Assembly: GCF_023856365.1 (NCBI RefSeq)
Contig: NW_026042835.1
Coordinates: forward strand, 25,764-89,763
From: Brienomyrus brachyistius
Taxonomy: Eukaryota; Chordata; Actinopteri; Osteoglossiformes; Mormyridae
Direction of reading: 5' to 3'
Length of the DNA stretch: 64,000 nt
The first letter of the stretch is position 1; every line of letters begins with the position of its first letter. The notes beneath the pieces are model-generated. The model worked only from the letters and a program-made list of their open reading frames with translations. It had not been told where the DNA came from and did no database searches. This document shows positions 48,571 through 60,454 of this stretch, piece after piece. A program made the translations under genes and the position numbers.

Positions 48571-49585
48571 CTAGGGATGTAACGATACATTCAACTCACC
48601 ATTTGATACGATTCACGATTCTGAGTTCACGATACAATTTTCTCATTTTTTGCAGAATGAGCTGCAGACAAATATATTCAAAAATATTCTTATATTTATC
48701 TTTCTGAACTGTTGACACTGTTGTGAACAGTGCAACTGAATTTGAATAAAATACTGTTGAAAAAAATCCCAAATCAAAATAAGTAAATAAAAAAAAATAA
48801 ATCAAATAAATAAGCTAAGGTTTGCATGTGCAGCTTTTTAGCGTGCTTTGCCCTTTTAATAATCTTCACTCAGCTCACGGTGGTGCCAGTGGACCTGTTT
48901 GTGTATGTTATCAGTCTATTACAATGTTTGCATGCAGTTTATGTCTTGTCTGTGCTTTTCTCGCTGTTTCCTCCTCGTTTGTGATTACCGGAAAGCTAAT
49001 ATGCTGCCACACCGCCAATTGAAGATCGGGCGGTGCGTCCATCCATCCATTTTCTGAAACCACTTAATCCCAACTGAGATCGCGGGGGAGACCGGAGCCT
49101 ATCCCGGGAACAAGGGGCGCAGACAGGAACCAAGCCCAGGCAGTCACCTACACACCGCAGGTCGCACACACTCACACAACTACAGGGCCAATTTAGACTC
49201 ACCAGTCAACCTATCCTGCATGCTTTTGGACCGTGGGAGGAACCTGGAGTCCCCGGCGAAAACGGGGAGAGCATGCGAACTCCACACAGAAAGGGCCCTG
49301 GACCGAAGCCAGCACTAACCACTGTGCCGTCCTCAGTTTCAAATTCATTCATCATCTCGCGTTCGCTCAAAACCAAAAACTGACGTACGATGTCGACGTG
49401 ATACGCAGTGACATCTGACGTCAAACTCACATTGTGAAATCAAATGTAATATTACACCAGTTTTTCTGTTAAAGTACTGTGAAGTACTCCTACAATAGTG
49501 ATTCATTTTCCACATCAGCCGGTTTAAATCTTCATGCATTTGCACCGATTTTTAACTGATTTGTGATTCATCATTACATGCCAGG
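48571..49585. mobile_element. hAT-like element with internal SINE, unit 5 copy
   Basis: Corresponds to 4574-5588; the SINE inside is at 49038-49332. Confidence 0.55.
49038..49332 (-). mobile_element. Diverged GGAT-tailed SINE, unit 5 copy
   Basis: Matches 5041-5335. Confidence 0.75.
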
Positions 49586-49912
49586 GCCAGCAGCTCTGCA
49601 TGGCTCGACCCTCATAAACATTCTCCACACATGCTGTTCAGGCAGTGGCCACAGAAATTCCCCCAGTGAACTTTATGCTTTCTGTCGGAGAGTATGCTGT
49701 GTTCTGGCCTTAAACCCTGCATACTACTTTGCAGACTTTGATCCTCTTAACAACAATTGGCATTTCTGGTGGCTGAATATCCATCCATCCGTCATCCAAC
49801 TGCATGCTTAAAAGCTGTGAATAATAGTAATAATTCTTAAAATTGCAACTATCTAGAATTTCAGCCTAGTTACTCAGCTAAATTACTATTTAAACCTAGA
49901 ATAATTTCTATA

Positions 49913-50267
49913 AGGGGCGGCATGGTGGTGCAGTGGTTAGCACTGTCGCCTCACACCTCTGGGACCCGGGTTCGTGTCTCCGCCTGGGTCACATGTGTGT
50001 GGAGTTTGCATGTTCTCCCCATGTCGTTGTGGGGTTTCCTCTGGGTACTCCGGTTTCCCCCCACAGTCCAAAAACATGCTGGGGCTAATTGGAGTTGCTG
50101 AATTGCCCGTAGGTGTGTGTGTGTGAGTGGATGGTGTGTGAGTGTGCCCTGCGATGGGCTGGCCCCCCATCCTGGGTTGTTCCCTGCCTCGTGCCCATTG
50201 ATTCTGGGATAGGCTCCGGACCCCCCGCGACCCAATAGGATAAGCGGTTTGGAAAATGGATGGATGG
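49913..50267 (+). mobile_element. GGAT-tailed SINE, unit 5 copy
   Basis: Same target duplication, at 49901-49912 and 50268-50279. Confidence 0.9.
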
Positions 50268-51496
50268 ATAATTTCTATATGTGTGATAGAATCAAAAAAT
50301 ATTTTGTTTTACATATAAATCTTCACAAGGTGTATTACACATGGTATTCCCCAGACACCGCCACCCCAACAGATGCTTTGTTTGTTAAGACAATAGCTCA
50401 GAAAGTGGTTGATCGATCTTTTGCAGCTTTTACCAAGGTTTGTACAAGCCAAAATTAAATTTTGAAACGGATCCCTGCCACACCCTGCCCTCCTGAACCT
50501 CCCGTTTCCTCCCTAGTGTGGTATAACGTGCCATGCCTGTTCCGCGTTTGTTTTACCTCTCCTTCCTGCCCTTGTGTTACTCATTTCAGGTGCCTCTAGT
50601 TTGCTCCCTGCTTAGCCTTGTATAAATGTGCTTCTCAGTCCTGCCTTTAATGTTGCTGCTGCTGTTTGCCTGTGTGTTCTTCCCTGCTTATGATTCCCCC
50701 GTGATCCAGTTGTGATCCAGTTGTCTTCATATCATGTATTCACATTCCTCAGCTGAGAGTGAACAAAGTTCTGTGGAAAGTATCTGACTACAGATAGACT
50801 TTCACCCAGTTCTCTGCGGGAGCTCTGATTACAGAGTGACTCCCCGACTACTTCTGAAGCCCTTCCTTAAGTATCCAGACCAGGTGATGGCATGTTTCTG
50901 AAGACTGACTAATTTCGGTCAATGGTTAATTTTAGGGGCATTGCTGACCTTGGTTCTCAAGTCCCCAGCCAATCAGATCACTTTAGGGGGTGGTTGTAAT
51001 TCCCTTGTTCTACCATGAGAGAATCTCTCTCAGTTTGGTGGGTTGAGCCGAAGTTTCTGTATTTCTCTTAGGAAAAGCTATACTGCCTTAAATCTGAGAG
51101 TATAATACTCCTCGTCTCATGCCTATTCAAACGAGACCAAACATGCGTGTATTTGTCCCTAACATCTATGTGTGCTGAGTTATCCTGTTTATAGTGGAAA
51201 AGGTGTCTGTGTCTGGAGGCTGACAGCTGTTGTTGCTGTGGATTGATTGTGGAACTCTGGTCACTCCGGGGGTGAAAGGTCTTGCTTTTTCTGTGCTGCT
51301 CCAGTTATTCCTATCCAGTCTCTCAGGAGCCGGCAGGCCTTTGCCTTCCTTAAAAGGGGTGGTTTGACGAGTTGAGTCCAGTCTTGCCTGGGCCAGCGGA
51401 GCTCTGAAATAGACTGATGCAGGCTGATCAGAGTTGGGGCCTGCAGGACCTATAAGTTTTATGTCCTTACAGAATGTAAGTGGCATCATACTAAAC

Positions 51497-52810
51497 TAGT
51501 GGTGTTCGAACTAGCATGGAAAGAGGCTATGGGTAGCTACAAAAAGGCTCTTAGTGCCGCCAAATCATCTAGTATCTATCAGAACTAATTGAAATAAACA
51601 AAAATAATCCTAGATTCCTATTTACTATGGTGTCCAAGCTGACTAATAACCAGACCACTGGTTATTTTCCAGTGACGACTTTATGAAACTTTTTGACCAA
51701 AAATATGCTCAATTAAACAGAACATTTTGAATATTGAATATTGGTTAACCAGTCAGAACTGATGTACTTAATTTTATCTTCAAATTCATCTACTTGTATG
51801 CTAGAACCTGTTCCATCAAAATTATTCAGCGATGCTCCCAGCATTGATTGAACCGCTACTAGCAATAGTTAAACTAAAACATATAATCATATTACCCCAA
51901 TTTTATCTTCACTGCACTGGCTGCCAGTTAGATTTCGTGTTGACTACAAAACACTGCTCTTAACCTATAAAGCTGTAAATGGTCTTGCACCGCAGTATGT
52001 GAGTGACCTCATTTGCGTTCCGAATCATACACTTAGATGACGAGATGGAGGTATTCTATCCGTACCCAGAATAAAGAACATTACCTTTGGGGGAAGAGCA
52101 TTTGCTCATAAAGCACCACAGCTATGGAATAAACTTCCTATTAGTGTTCGGAACTCAGACACAATCTCTGCTTTTAAGTCAAGGCTTAAGATGTACCTCT
52201 TTCGCCAGTCTTTTGGATAGTTAAATCTTCTTTTCTAAGGTGAATGGGAAATCTGGAGGTTCATAGTTATTTGAGATTGAAGGGGAAAGGGGGGATTGGT
52301 GCTGTCGTCCTGCCACTCTCGCCGATCACTTAAGCTGTGGATGGGAGGTGGCTTGACGCCAAAACCTCTGTAAACCCTCATGCCTGTGCTTCCTTCCAGG
52401 TCACTCTTTTAGGCAGGCTGTCATAGTTGCTTTAGTCCTGCCGGTTAGGTGTAGGGCAATAACTCTTCTCCATCTTCTCTTTTTCGAGCTGATACCGAGC
52501 CGACTACACCGTGTGAACCCGCACCTGGACTCCTGGATATAACTACATGAAACCAACTGGGACTTTATAACTATATGAACTCTAATGAATGTCAATGTAA
52601 ATGCAGTTTCATGCTCCTTGGTCGCCCAGAGGAGGATGGGGTCCCCTTCTGAGTCTAGGTTCCACTCAAGGTTTCTTCCTGCTAGAGGGAGTTTCCTTGC
52701 CACTGTCGCCTCAGGCTTGCTTGGTGGGGTTCTGGCCGGTTAAATGTAAAGTGCTTTGTGACAATGCATGTCGTTAAAAGCGCTATATAAATAAAATTGA
52801 ATTGAATTGA
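51497..52810 (+). mobile_element. Deleted L2-like LINE, unit 5 copy, with natural 3' tail
   Basis: The body carries the same internal deletion as the other copies, but here it does not stop at ggctt (52718). It goes on for about 90 bp through taaagtgctttgtgacaatg and gcgctatataaata to a tail of aattgaattgaattga, the usual end of this fish LINE family. This copy therefore shows the pre-duplication structure of the right breakpoint. Confidence 0.85.
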
Positions 52811-54420
52811 AGTGCTTCCTCAGATTCATTTTTAAATGTTCTCCAGCTAATTTCCACTATGGCCACGAGTTCTAGTATTTTAAATTAATATTGAAATGGT
52901 CATTTGGCTGAACAGCATCCCGACCTGTTAGAATCTTATATACCTGGATCATGTCCCCCCATAGTCTCCTTTGCTTGAGGCTAAACAGATTCAGCTCAGC
53001 GAACCTCTCTTCATAAGACATTCCTCTAAGTGCAGGAATCATTCTAGTCATCCTACGTTGCACCTTTTCCAAGGCAGCAATGTCCTTCTGAAGGTATGGT
53101 GACCAAACCTGCACACAGTATTCTAGGTGGGATCTTACCAAGGAATTATATAATCGTAGCATCACTTCTCTTGACTTACATCTCTAGGTGTGTGGAGTTT
53201 AATCCAACATCCTTTTGCCTTTTTTTAATGCTTCCCCACACTGGCAAGAGTGGGACATGGAAGTATCAACATACACACCGAGATCTTTCTCGTAATCAGC
53301 TACCTTTATTTCAGTGGAACCCATAAAATATCTGTACTTTACTATATTTACTATATTTCTGCTCCCTGCATGGATTACCTTATATTTATCTATGTTAAAT
53401 TTCATCTGCCACGTATGAGCCCAGTCGCTAATTAAATCCAGATCCTGTTGTAGCCTCTCTGGACATGAGACATGATCTAACATCAATCAGAAGATACCAC
53501 ACCAGCAGATAATGATTTCTGGAATAGTAAAGTTAAAGGTTGGCTAATAATACCCCTCATCTCTTTTAAAACTATAGATAAGATGCCATCAGGGCCTTGC
53601 GATTTATTTATTTTGAGCTTAGCTAGGCTTTGTACCACATCAGCCTCAGTTATACATATATTGGTCATAGACATCGTTGTATTTGTACTAAATGGTGGTA
53701 AGCTATTCTACTGTGAACAGCCATTGTAAAATAATCATTAAACTCATTTATATCAATTTCATTTTCAATTATAAGGCCCTTACTATCCTGCAAATGAGTG
53801 ATTTTCAGCTTTTAGAGCTCTTTCGGAGTTAAAATATTGGAAGAAACTTTTAACGTCATCCTTATAACTGTTATTAACTAAACCTGTAGACTTAGATACT
53901 CCTGCTTTATTTTGAAATCATTAGTTAATTTCCATTTGTGGAAGAAAGCCCTTTTGCTCCTGACTTTATTCTTAATTTTCGTAGTAAACCACCTGTGACA
54001 TCGCGTGCTGGACGAACAGGCAGGAAGCGAGGAATCAAGGATCCGGGAAACGGAGAGTCGGGAATGAGGGTTTATTGATGAAAACAGGTACCAACAGCGA
54101 GAGATTTCAATGACAGGACTGGGGAAACAGACTTGAATGTGGACTAAATACACAGGACTACTCAAACTGACAGAAAACAGCTGGTTACAATCGGGGCAGC
54201 ACACATGGTTAATGAGGGGGCGTGGCACACACGAGGATCGTACAAGCAGGTCATGACACCAGCTTGGTTGCAGTTTCCTAGATTTAGTTTTTCTGGAAAC
54301 GGGTATGAAGTTCTTTTGCACTTGCAACAATGTGCTTTTAAAAAATTCCCATGCCTCTTCCACAGTATTGCTATTTAACTCCATCCGATTTACAGTTTCT
54401 AGTTTCAGTCTCATACCATT
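52811..54420 (-). pseudogene. CR1-like LINE relic
   Basis: On the minus strand, reading from right to left, pieces of a CR1-type ORF2 appear. TVEEAWEFFKSTLLQVQ (about 54350) lies upstream of the reverse transcriptase. ITEADVVQSLAKLKINKSQG (about 53640) is the fingers region. After a deletion of the catalytic palm come LISDWAHTWQMKFNIDKYK and EKDLGVYVD (53486-53199). Last is YNSLVRSHLEYCVQVWSPYL (53165-52872). Frameshifts separate the blocks and an LTR-like element interrupts it at 53994-54258. Its 3' end abuts the 3' end of the L2 LINE tail to tail. Confidence 0.8.
53994..54258 (-). mobile_element. Short LTR-like element (solo LTR or TRIM), copy A
   Basis: Bounded by TGTGACATC and GTCATGACA, so on the minus strand it starts TGTCATGAC and ends in TGTCACA. 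It contains AATAAACCC near the middle of its 3' half. Flanks are ccacc and ccagc, a likely 5-bp duplication with one change. It shares gtgtgtgccacgccccct and cctgtgtatt with the element at 63231, so both belong to one family. Confidence 0.6.
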
Positions 54421-54439
54421 GAATTACCCTTCCTAACAT

Positions 54440-55060
54440 TGTATACTTTTGTTTTGGACTTGGTTGAAGACTCAGGCAGCAGGAGTTGCCCCAACGTTGG
54501 TATGTCCTTATCCATAAGGGGGAGTAAACGTTCTGGTTTCCCGACCTTATAGATGAAGGAGTTGGGGGATGTTGCCAGTGACCTGCCGGATTCCAGGCAG
54601 AACAGGCCTCGCTATGCCACAGCCCTTCAGAGACTGGGCCTTCCGTGCAGAACCTCTGCATCCAAATTAGACCAGTTGTTTAACAAAACCCTAAAATGGG
54701 GTTATTTTTGACATGGAACGGGACTTTGATTCAACAACCCATTACTTAGTTGCGGCAAGTACCCAATATCAAGTATAGCTGCAAAGAATCTGCCAGAGAT
54801 TTTCAGAGAAGTTCCCCAGATGCATGGACTGGACTAAGGTGCGTCAGATTAAACAGGAGCCTGGTAAATTCTGTGAGCCCCACGCCAAGTGACTGATGGA
54901 AACATACTCCAGCTACAGTGAGATGGACCCTCCAGCGGACCGAGAGTGGGATTCCCTCTGGGAGCGACAACTCGTGCAGTTGCTGGTGGATGAGCTGCAA
55001 ACAGACATCAAGAAGGACTTCCAACCTCACAATCATTTACCAAACCACTTCAGGTAACTT
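54440..55060 (+). pseudogene. LTR-retrotransposon gag-like relic
   Basis: A plus-strand frame around 54810-55030 looks like a capsid-type gag region (DWTKVRQIKQEPG followed by LLVDELQTDIKKDF). It has an in-frame stop at 54891-54893, and no intact frame surrounds it. It could come from a gypsy-type or a retrovirus-like fish element; the sequence here does not decide. It is non-functional as it stands. Confidence 0.45.
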
Positions 55061-55697
55061 GTAAAGATGTAGGTATTGGAGTATTCACACATTCATTTGC
55101 AGTGTCCACCTCCTGTCCGGTAAATTTGGCAGGACAAAATTTGAATAACCTATAGGCCAGACTCATGAATGCGGCTGAACGAGTAAAGGTAGAACAGGTG
55201 GCCAATCCTGTTATACAGTCCTAGTAGATTGAGAACCACCTGATTGCAACTGTAGTTGGAATCAAGGGCTGAGCAGCATGGTGGCCTGGGGGACAATTAT
55301 GAAAACACAGACCCACTGATATCCTTAAAACCCACAATCAAAAGAGGAGTCAGGATGGCCAGTGACATGTGCTGGCTAAATGGGGACAACAAAGAGAGAA
55401 CAGAACAAGGCAGGGAGGGATTCTGACACAGGTGCCATGCTACTTTGTTTAAATATGCTGTAATGTTTTAGTGCAAGCCTTAGACAATGGAATCTCTGAA
55501 TGACGCCGCAGTCTGGCTCTTTCTGAAGGTCCTATACTGTAACCGTCCTGAGAAGTTGTTTGCATGCACTTGCTGCCTTGACACTTGTTGATGTGCGTGT
55601 GCCTGCTCGAGCAGTAAAGGGGAGATCACATGCAGAGCTGATTTTCTGTAGTTCCTTAGAATAAAAATAGAATATTCTCTTCAAATAGGAACACATG
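55061..55697. other. Unassigned degenerate sequence
   Basis: Probably decayed LTR-element interior. I recognise no coding motif. Confidence 0.3.
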
Positions 55698-56692
55698 CTG
55701 CGTTTGATTATTTCACTCCAACTCGGACAAAACGTCACGAAAAACATCACTTCCCATTAGAAACGCCTCTTTTATGACGTTAATGTCTGACAGAATCTTC
55801 TTGTCCGAGTTGCCCCTGTGACGTAATTTCAACATGGCGGCTTACACACTCAACATTAATTCTATTTTACAAATCCTTAAAAATGTTTATTTTGTTAAAT
55901 TTATTATTATCCCATCCATCCATTTTCCAAACTGCTTATCCTACTGGGTCACGGGGGGTCCGGAGCCTATCCCGGAAGCAATGGGCACGAGGCTGGGAAC
56001 AACCCAGGATGGGGGGCCAGCCCATCGCAGGGCACACTCACACACACCATGCACTCTCACATGCATTCCTACGGGCAATTTAGCAAGTCCAATTAGCCTC
56101 AGCATGTTTTTGGACTGTGGGGGGGAACCGGAGTACCCGGAGGAAACCCCACGACGACATGGGGAGAACATGCAAACTCCACACACATGTGACCCAGGCG
56201 GAGATTTGAACCTGGGTCCCAGAGGTGTGAGGCAACAGTGCTAACCAGTGCACGACCATACCGCCCATTTATTATTATTATTATTTATAATTATTAGTAA
56301 TTATTAATGTAATTGCACGTGTTCGATTTAGAGAATACCATATTGTGACCGTAAACAGTATCCTAACATGCAATATCAGATTTTTACCAGACTTGTTAGT
56401 GTTTTTGGTTTGTTTGTAGTTTGTTTGCCTCTCGAAAAAAGAATATCGCTATGAATGTACTAAAATACTTTATAAAGCTTTTAATGTGGTTTGACTAGTC
56501 CTGTTTCTTGTTTATTTGTCTGAAATAATAATCTTACTCCATAACTGCTAAAATATAAAGCAACAACACAGCAGCGTATTCATGGAGGCAGCCATGTTTG
56601 TTCCGAGTTGTGCTAGCTTGAACGGGAGATTGTTGGATGTGATGTCACCCAATTTGGAATTTCCAAGTTCCGAGAGAAAAACGAACGCACCA
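55698..56692. mobile_element. MITE-like element with inverted ends, carrying a SINE
   Basis: The left end (tgcgtttgattatttcac, ctccaactcgga) is mirrored by the right end, which on the other strand reads tgcgttcgtttttctctcgg. Inner parts are also mirrored (acatggcggct at left, agcc-atg at right). The SINE at 55911-56266 sits inside. The exact ends and target duplication are not resolved. Confidence 0.45.
55911..56266 (-). mobile_element. GGAT-tailed SINE in the right flank
   Basis: Full-length copy in minus orientation, tail first (ccatccatccattttcc). It is flanked by the perfect 12-bp duplication atttattattat at 55899-55910 and 56267-56278. It is less diverged from the SINE at 5916 than the one at 5041 is. 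Confidence 0.9.
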
Positions 56693-57329
56693 CAAGACTC
56701 TGGCTGGAAATTTCTACAATAGAGCCATTTAGTTATTTCTAGAAAAATATTTAGAGCCAATGACCTGATGTCATTGTAACACAGGTCACTGTCCGTGGTG
56801 CTGAATTCTCTACTTGATGGGCTGGTGCTGAATGAATATGACAGCTGGCCAACATGTCTGTGTGCTTCCACTGACTGGCACCCAGACATATAATGACTTT
56901 TAACAATGAGGAGGGAAACGTCCAGACAGGAAATTAGTCAACAGTAATTAGTAATCACATATAGTTCTCATTTATCATGATGTAAAATTCAAAAACCTTT
57001 TTTTTATTATTAAGGGATAAATGTAATTGAGTTTTAATGTATCCTTTCCGCTCTTAAAATCGCAAATTATTTCTGACTATTAATCTGCACATTTTAATAA
57101 TTTCATTAATATTACCTAATTGGTTTGTCTTTTTTATTAAATTTTAAAACTAGCTGTACAATTGTTGATGTTGTTGCTGTTCTGAATGTCATTGGCCTGT
57201 TGCCTTACGTCTGTCTAAACATGAGTGAGGGGATGGATGCACTATTCTATGGGGGCCTCTGTAGAGAATAAATGATCCTAATTTTATATTGAGAGAGATG
57301 GTTAATTCCTTTTTAATCCATACTGCGTT
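56693..57329. other. Unassigned sequence
   Basis: AT-rich, with no gene recognised. A 113-codon minus frame (56548-56889) overlaps the MITE end and has no family match I can name. Confidence 0.3.
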
Positions 57330-57420
57330 CAGAGCCCCTGTTCTGCCGTTGATCACTGCTGCATATCATCCCCAAACCAATGGCCTGGATGAGAAAACGA
57401 ATGATGACATAAAATGGTAA
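57330..57420 (+). pseudogene. Integrase core relic of a Ty3/gypsy-like element
   Basis: Contains AAYHPQTNGLDEKTN, the conserved end of the integrase catalytic core in gypsy-like elements. It is cut off on both sides. Confidence 0.6.
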
Positions 57421-57518
57421 GTCTGTTTTTGAGGTTGTTTTAGAACTGTGTGAGACAGGCTCTATTCTTTTAACATTACATCAGGAATTACTGATATTAT
57501 TGACAATCAATCCCTTAA

Positions 57519-57729
57519 TATACAGTATCTCACAAAAGTGAGTACACCCCACACATTTTTGTAAATATTTTATTATATCTTTTCAAGGGACAACGTTAAA
57601 GATATGAAACTCTGATAGAATGTAAAGTAATCAGTGTACAGCTTGTATAATGGTGTAAATTTGATGTCCCCTCAAAATAACTCAACACACAGCCATTAAT
57701 GTCTGAACTGCTGGCAACAAAAGTGAGAT
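57519..57729. mobile_element. Tc1/mariner terminal fragment, second family
   Basis: Begins at a TA followed by cagtatctcacaaaagtgag and runs through cagtgtacagcttgtataat and ctcaacacacagccattaat, the terminal region of a common fish Tc1-like element. It stops at gcaacaaaagtgaga. It differs from the Tc1 in the array and lies between the two integrase pieces. Confidence 0.65.
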
Positions 57730-58039
57730 TAAAAATGATTTGTGGCAAGATCGGATCATGTGTGTTGAAGAGTTTCTTATGACTGACAAGTAGTTATTTA
57801 AAAACATATCTTGAAACAGCAAATTACATTGTTCTTAATGCTTTTAGAAAATGACTCTTTATAATGATCTGTGAATAATAATAATTTGCTATGAATGTTT
57901 TTCCACTTCAGCTTTCCACAATTATTCTTCCCGATGAGAAAAGCTACGGCACGTTTTTTTGATGAAAAAAATAAAGTAGTTGAGACAATAAGCAACAACA
58001 GCTGAAAACATCTCCTAGTAACAGGAAAAACAGAAGCAG

Positions 58040-58290
58040 GCATGTGGTAAACGAATACAAAAGAGGTACCAAAACACAGTTTATCATGTTGGAGATGAGG
58101 CGCTTCTGTTCAACATGAGGAAGCGGGGACGGAAAGGAGGAAGAACGGAACCGGATTTTACCGGACCTTATGTCATCCAGGCAATATGTGGCAAGCTGGT
58201 TACACTGTCTAATTCTGAAGGGGCAACTTTAAAGAACAAATACAATGTAAACCACATACAGAAGGAGCCAAACTGATGTCCCAAGTCAGG
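58040..58290 (+). pseudogene. Integrase C-terminal relic of a Ty3/gypsy-like element
   Basis: An open stretch reads YHVGDEALLFNMRKRGRKGG, then DFTGPYVI and LKNKYNVNHI, the post-core C-terminal domain of gypsy-type integrases. Probably the same element as 57330-57420, split by the Tc1 fragment and other sequence. Confidence 0.6.
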
Positions 58291-58363
58291 AATCACACAA
58301 GGTGCCAGAAGAGTATAAGACCAGTAAACCTCCCTCTAGCGCAGAGCTTCTGACAATCGAGAA

Positions 58364-58890
58364 GGATGCTGACAGTTGAAAAAAAACTCATGTCTGTGTG
58401 TTATGAAAGAATATCAATAAATGTTTCCGAAAGGGGATGACTCATTTGGTAATTATTTACGGCTTATGTTATGGCTGCCAATTTACAGTCTTTACTGAAG
58501 TCTGACTTCTTTTGAGTCACCTTTAATATAGATTGGACACTCTCTATGCAATGTGCAATACTTACATAGATGGTAAATGTTTACCTGCTTGCACAGATGG
58601 ATGATTAGGTAATTAGTGTAAGTGTGTGTGTGTGTTCAATCGCATGTATGTCCAAGGTCCATAGTAAATAATATACACTGATCAAGAGATGCCCGAAAGT
58701 GGATAAAAGAGGACATTAGTGGGTGCATCACTTAGTGTAACGCGTGCAGGAAAATGAGCAGGACTGCAAGCCATATAATGACCCTTGTCTAGCTCTTAAT
58801 ACAGTATGCATACAGTGATGTATCTACAATGGACAGCTACTATGAGCAGATAGCACAGTACAGGTGCTTATAAGATCTGTATGCTGTTTC
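58364..58890. repeat. Left arm of a long inverted repeat
   Basis: From ggatgctgacagttgaa at 58364 this matches the reverse complement of 60678-61220 with high identity but scattered substitutions and small indels. The homology continues into the adjoining SINE. It contains caataaatg (58420 region) and a short TG run. It could be the 3' region or LTR of the preceding gypsy-like element. Confidence 0.85.
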
Positions 58891-59443
58891 CATCCATCCA
58901 TCCATTGTCCAAACCGCTTATCCTACTGGGTCGTGGGGGGTCTGGAGCCTATCCCGGAAGCAATGGGCACGAGGCAGGGAACAACCCAGGATGGGGAGCC
59001 AGCCCATCACAGGGCACACTCACACACTATTCACTCATACATGCATACCTACGGGCAATTTAGTAACTCCAGTTAGCCTCAGCATCCATCCATCCATCCA
59101 TTGTCCAAACCGCTTATCCTACTGGGTCACAGGGGGTCCGGAGTCTATCCGGAATCAATGGGCACGAGGCAGGGAAGAACCCAGGATGGGGGGCCAGCCC
59201 ATCACAGCTCACACTCACACACCATTCACTCACACATGCACACCTACGGGCAATTCAGCAACTCCAATTAGCCTCAGCATGTTTTTGGACTGTGGGGGGG
59301 AAACCGGAGTACCCGGAGGAAACCCCACGACGACACGGGGAGAACATGCAAACTCCACACCCATGTGACCCAGGCAGAGACTCGAACCCGGGTCCCAGAG
59401 GTGTGAGGCAACAGTGCTAACCACTGCACCACCATGCCGCCCC
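58891..59443 (-). mobile_element. GGAT-tailed SINE with tandem partial duplication
   Basis: A partial copy (58891-59083, tail half only) lies directly before a full copy (59084-59443). The pair, not the full copy alone, is enclosed by ctgtatgctgtttc (58877-58890) and ctgtatgctatttc (59444-59457), so the tail half was probably duplicated after, or during, a single insertion. Confidence 0.8.
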
Positions 59444-59457
59444 CTGTATGCTATTTC

Positions 59458-60454
59458 ATTCTATAAAAAGAAACTTACTGTACTGTACAATAAAGTATTT
59501 CACCACTGCTTCTTCCTCAGCTCCCACTGTTTGCTAGCACATGCATCTTTTGATTTCTTAGTGCAATCTGTGCTTTATTTTTTTTTTGTGAAATGTAAGT
59601 GCAGTATCTGTTTATTAAGTGCTGTGGTTTAATATGTACATTATTATTTCAGTACTGTGTATACTGTCCTTAATGTCTTGCCTCTCTCGTATAACTTGAG
59701 ATACGCCCAAATTGACTTGCAACAAGTGGTCCTGGTTCCAAATGCGGAAGGCGATGGATACCTGTATTTTATATGCTGTAGTGTGCTGGGTGTCAGACAT
59801 TGCAATGCACCTTGCTTTGATCTTGACCTGTTAGATCAGAGGGAGGTAATCTTATCCAGAAAGGGCCACTGTGTATGATGGTTTTCACTGCAACTCTCTG
59901 AACAGCGAACCTAACAGTTATCCCAATACCTTGATCTTGCTAGCATATTTAAATGTGTACCTATTCAGGAATAGAGTGGTGAAGGCATTCAGAGGAGGAC
60001 TGATGATTATCAGAGGGAACAAAGGGGCTGGGTACTTGTCAGTATCCAGTAGAACCACCAGACTCCTACACTGAATGGTTCTGGATGTGGCACAGACGTT
60101 AATCCCTCTGTATTAGGGGATCCGTCTCCAGTTTGTACTCTTCTAGTTAATAGGTAGATTATCAGGCAGTTTTTCACCCTAGTCCAGTACTCATTGACAG
60201 CCTAATACACCGTGTTTCAGTTTGTCTTGATAGTCAATACATGTCACAGGATGTACATTACTCTGATGGGCAGGCCCTCTTACATATGATGGAAATTGCA
60301 ATACCTACTTTTGGCCACGAGATGGCAGCAAGAAAATAGAAAAATTATTTTCCCACGGTCTACTAGCAGCTTTTAGATGTTAATTCTTCATAAAAATAAT
60401 TTGACTTGATCCAATGTATTTTTAATACAAACAATTACCACACAAAGCTGCTAG
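59458..60454. other. Interior of the inverted repeat, unassigned
   Basis: A 73-codon plus frame (59657-59878) is the best open stretch but has no recognisable motif. I see no known element in this segment. Confidence 0.3.

Larger units (their letters stand above)
43153..52718. repeat. Tandem array unit 5, last unit on the right (9566 bp)
   Basis: Spacer 43153-43997 has only two tRNA-like subrepeats, then core 43998-52718. One substitution is visible: A instead of T at 44223, equivalent to 226 in unit 1. After 52718 the sequence does not re-enter a spacer but continues into the natural 3' end of the L2 LINE, so this is the right edge of the array. Confidence 0.95.
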
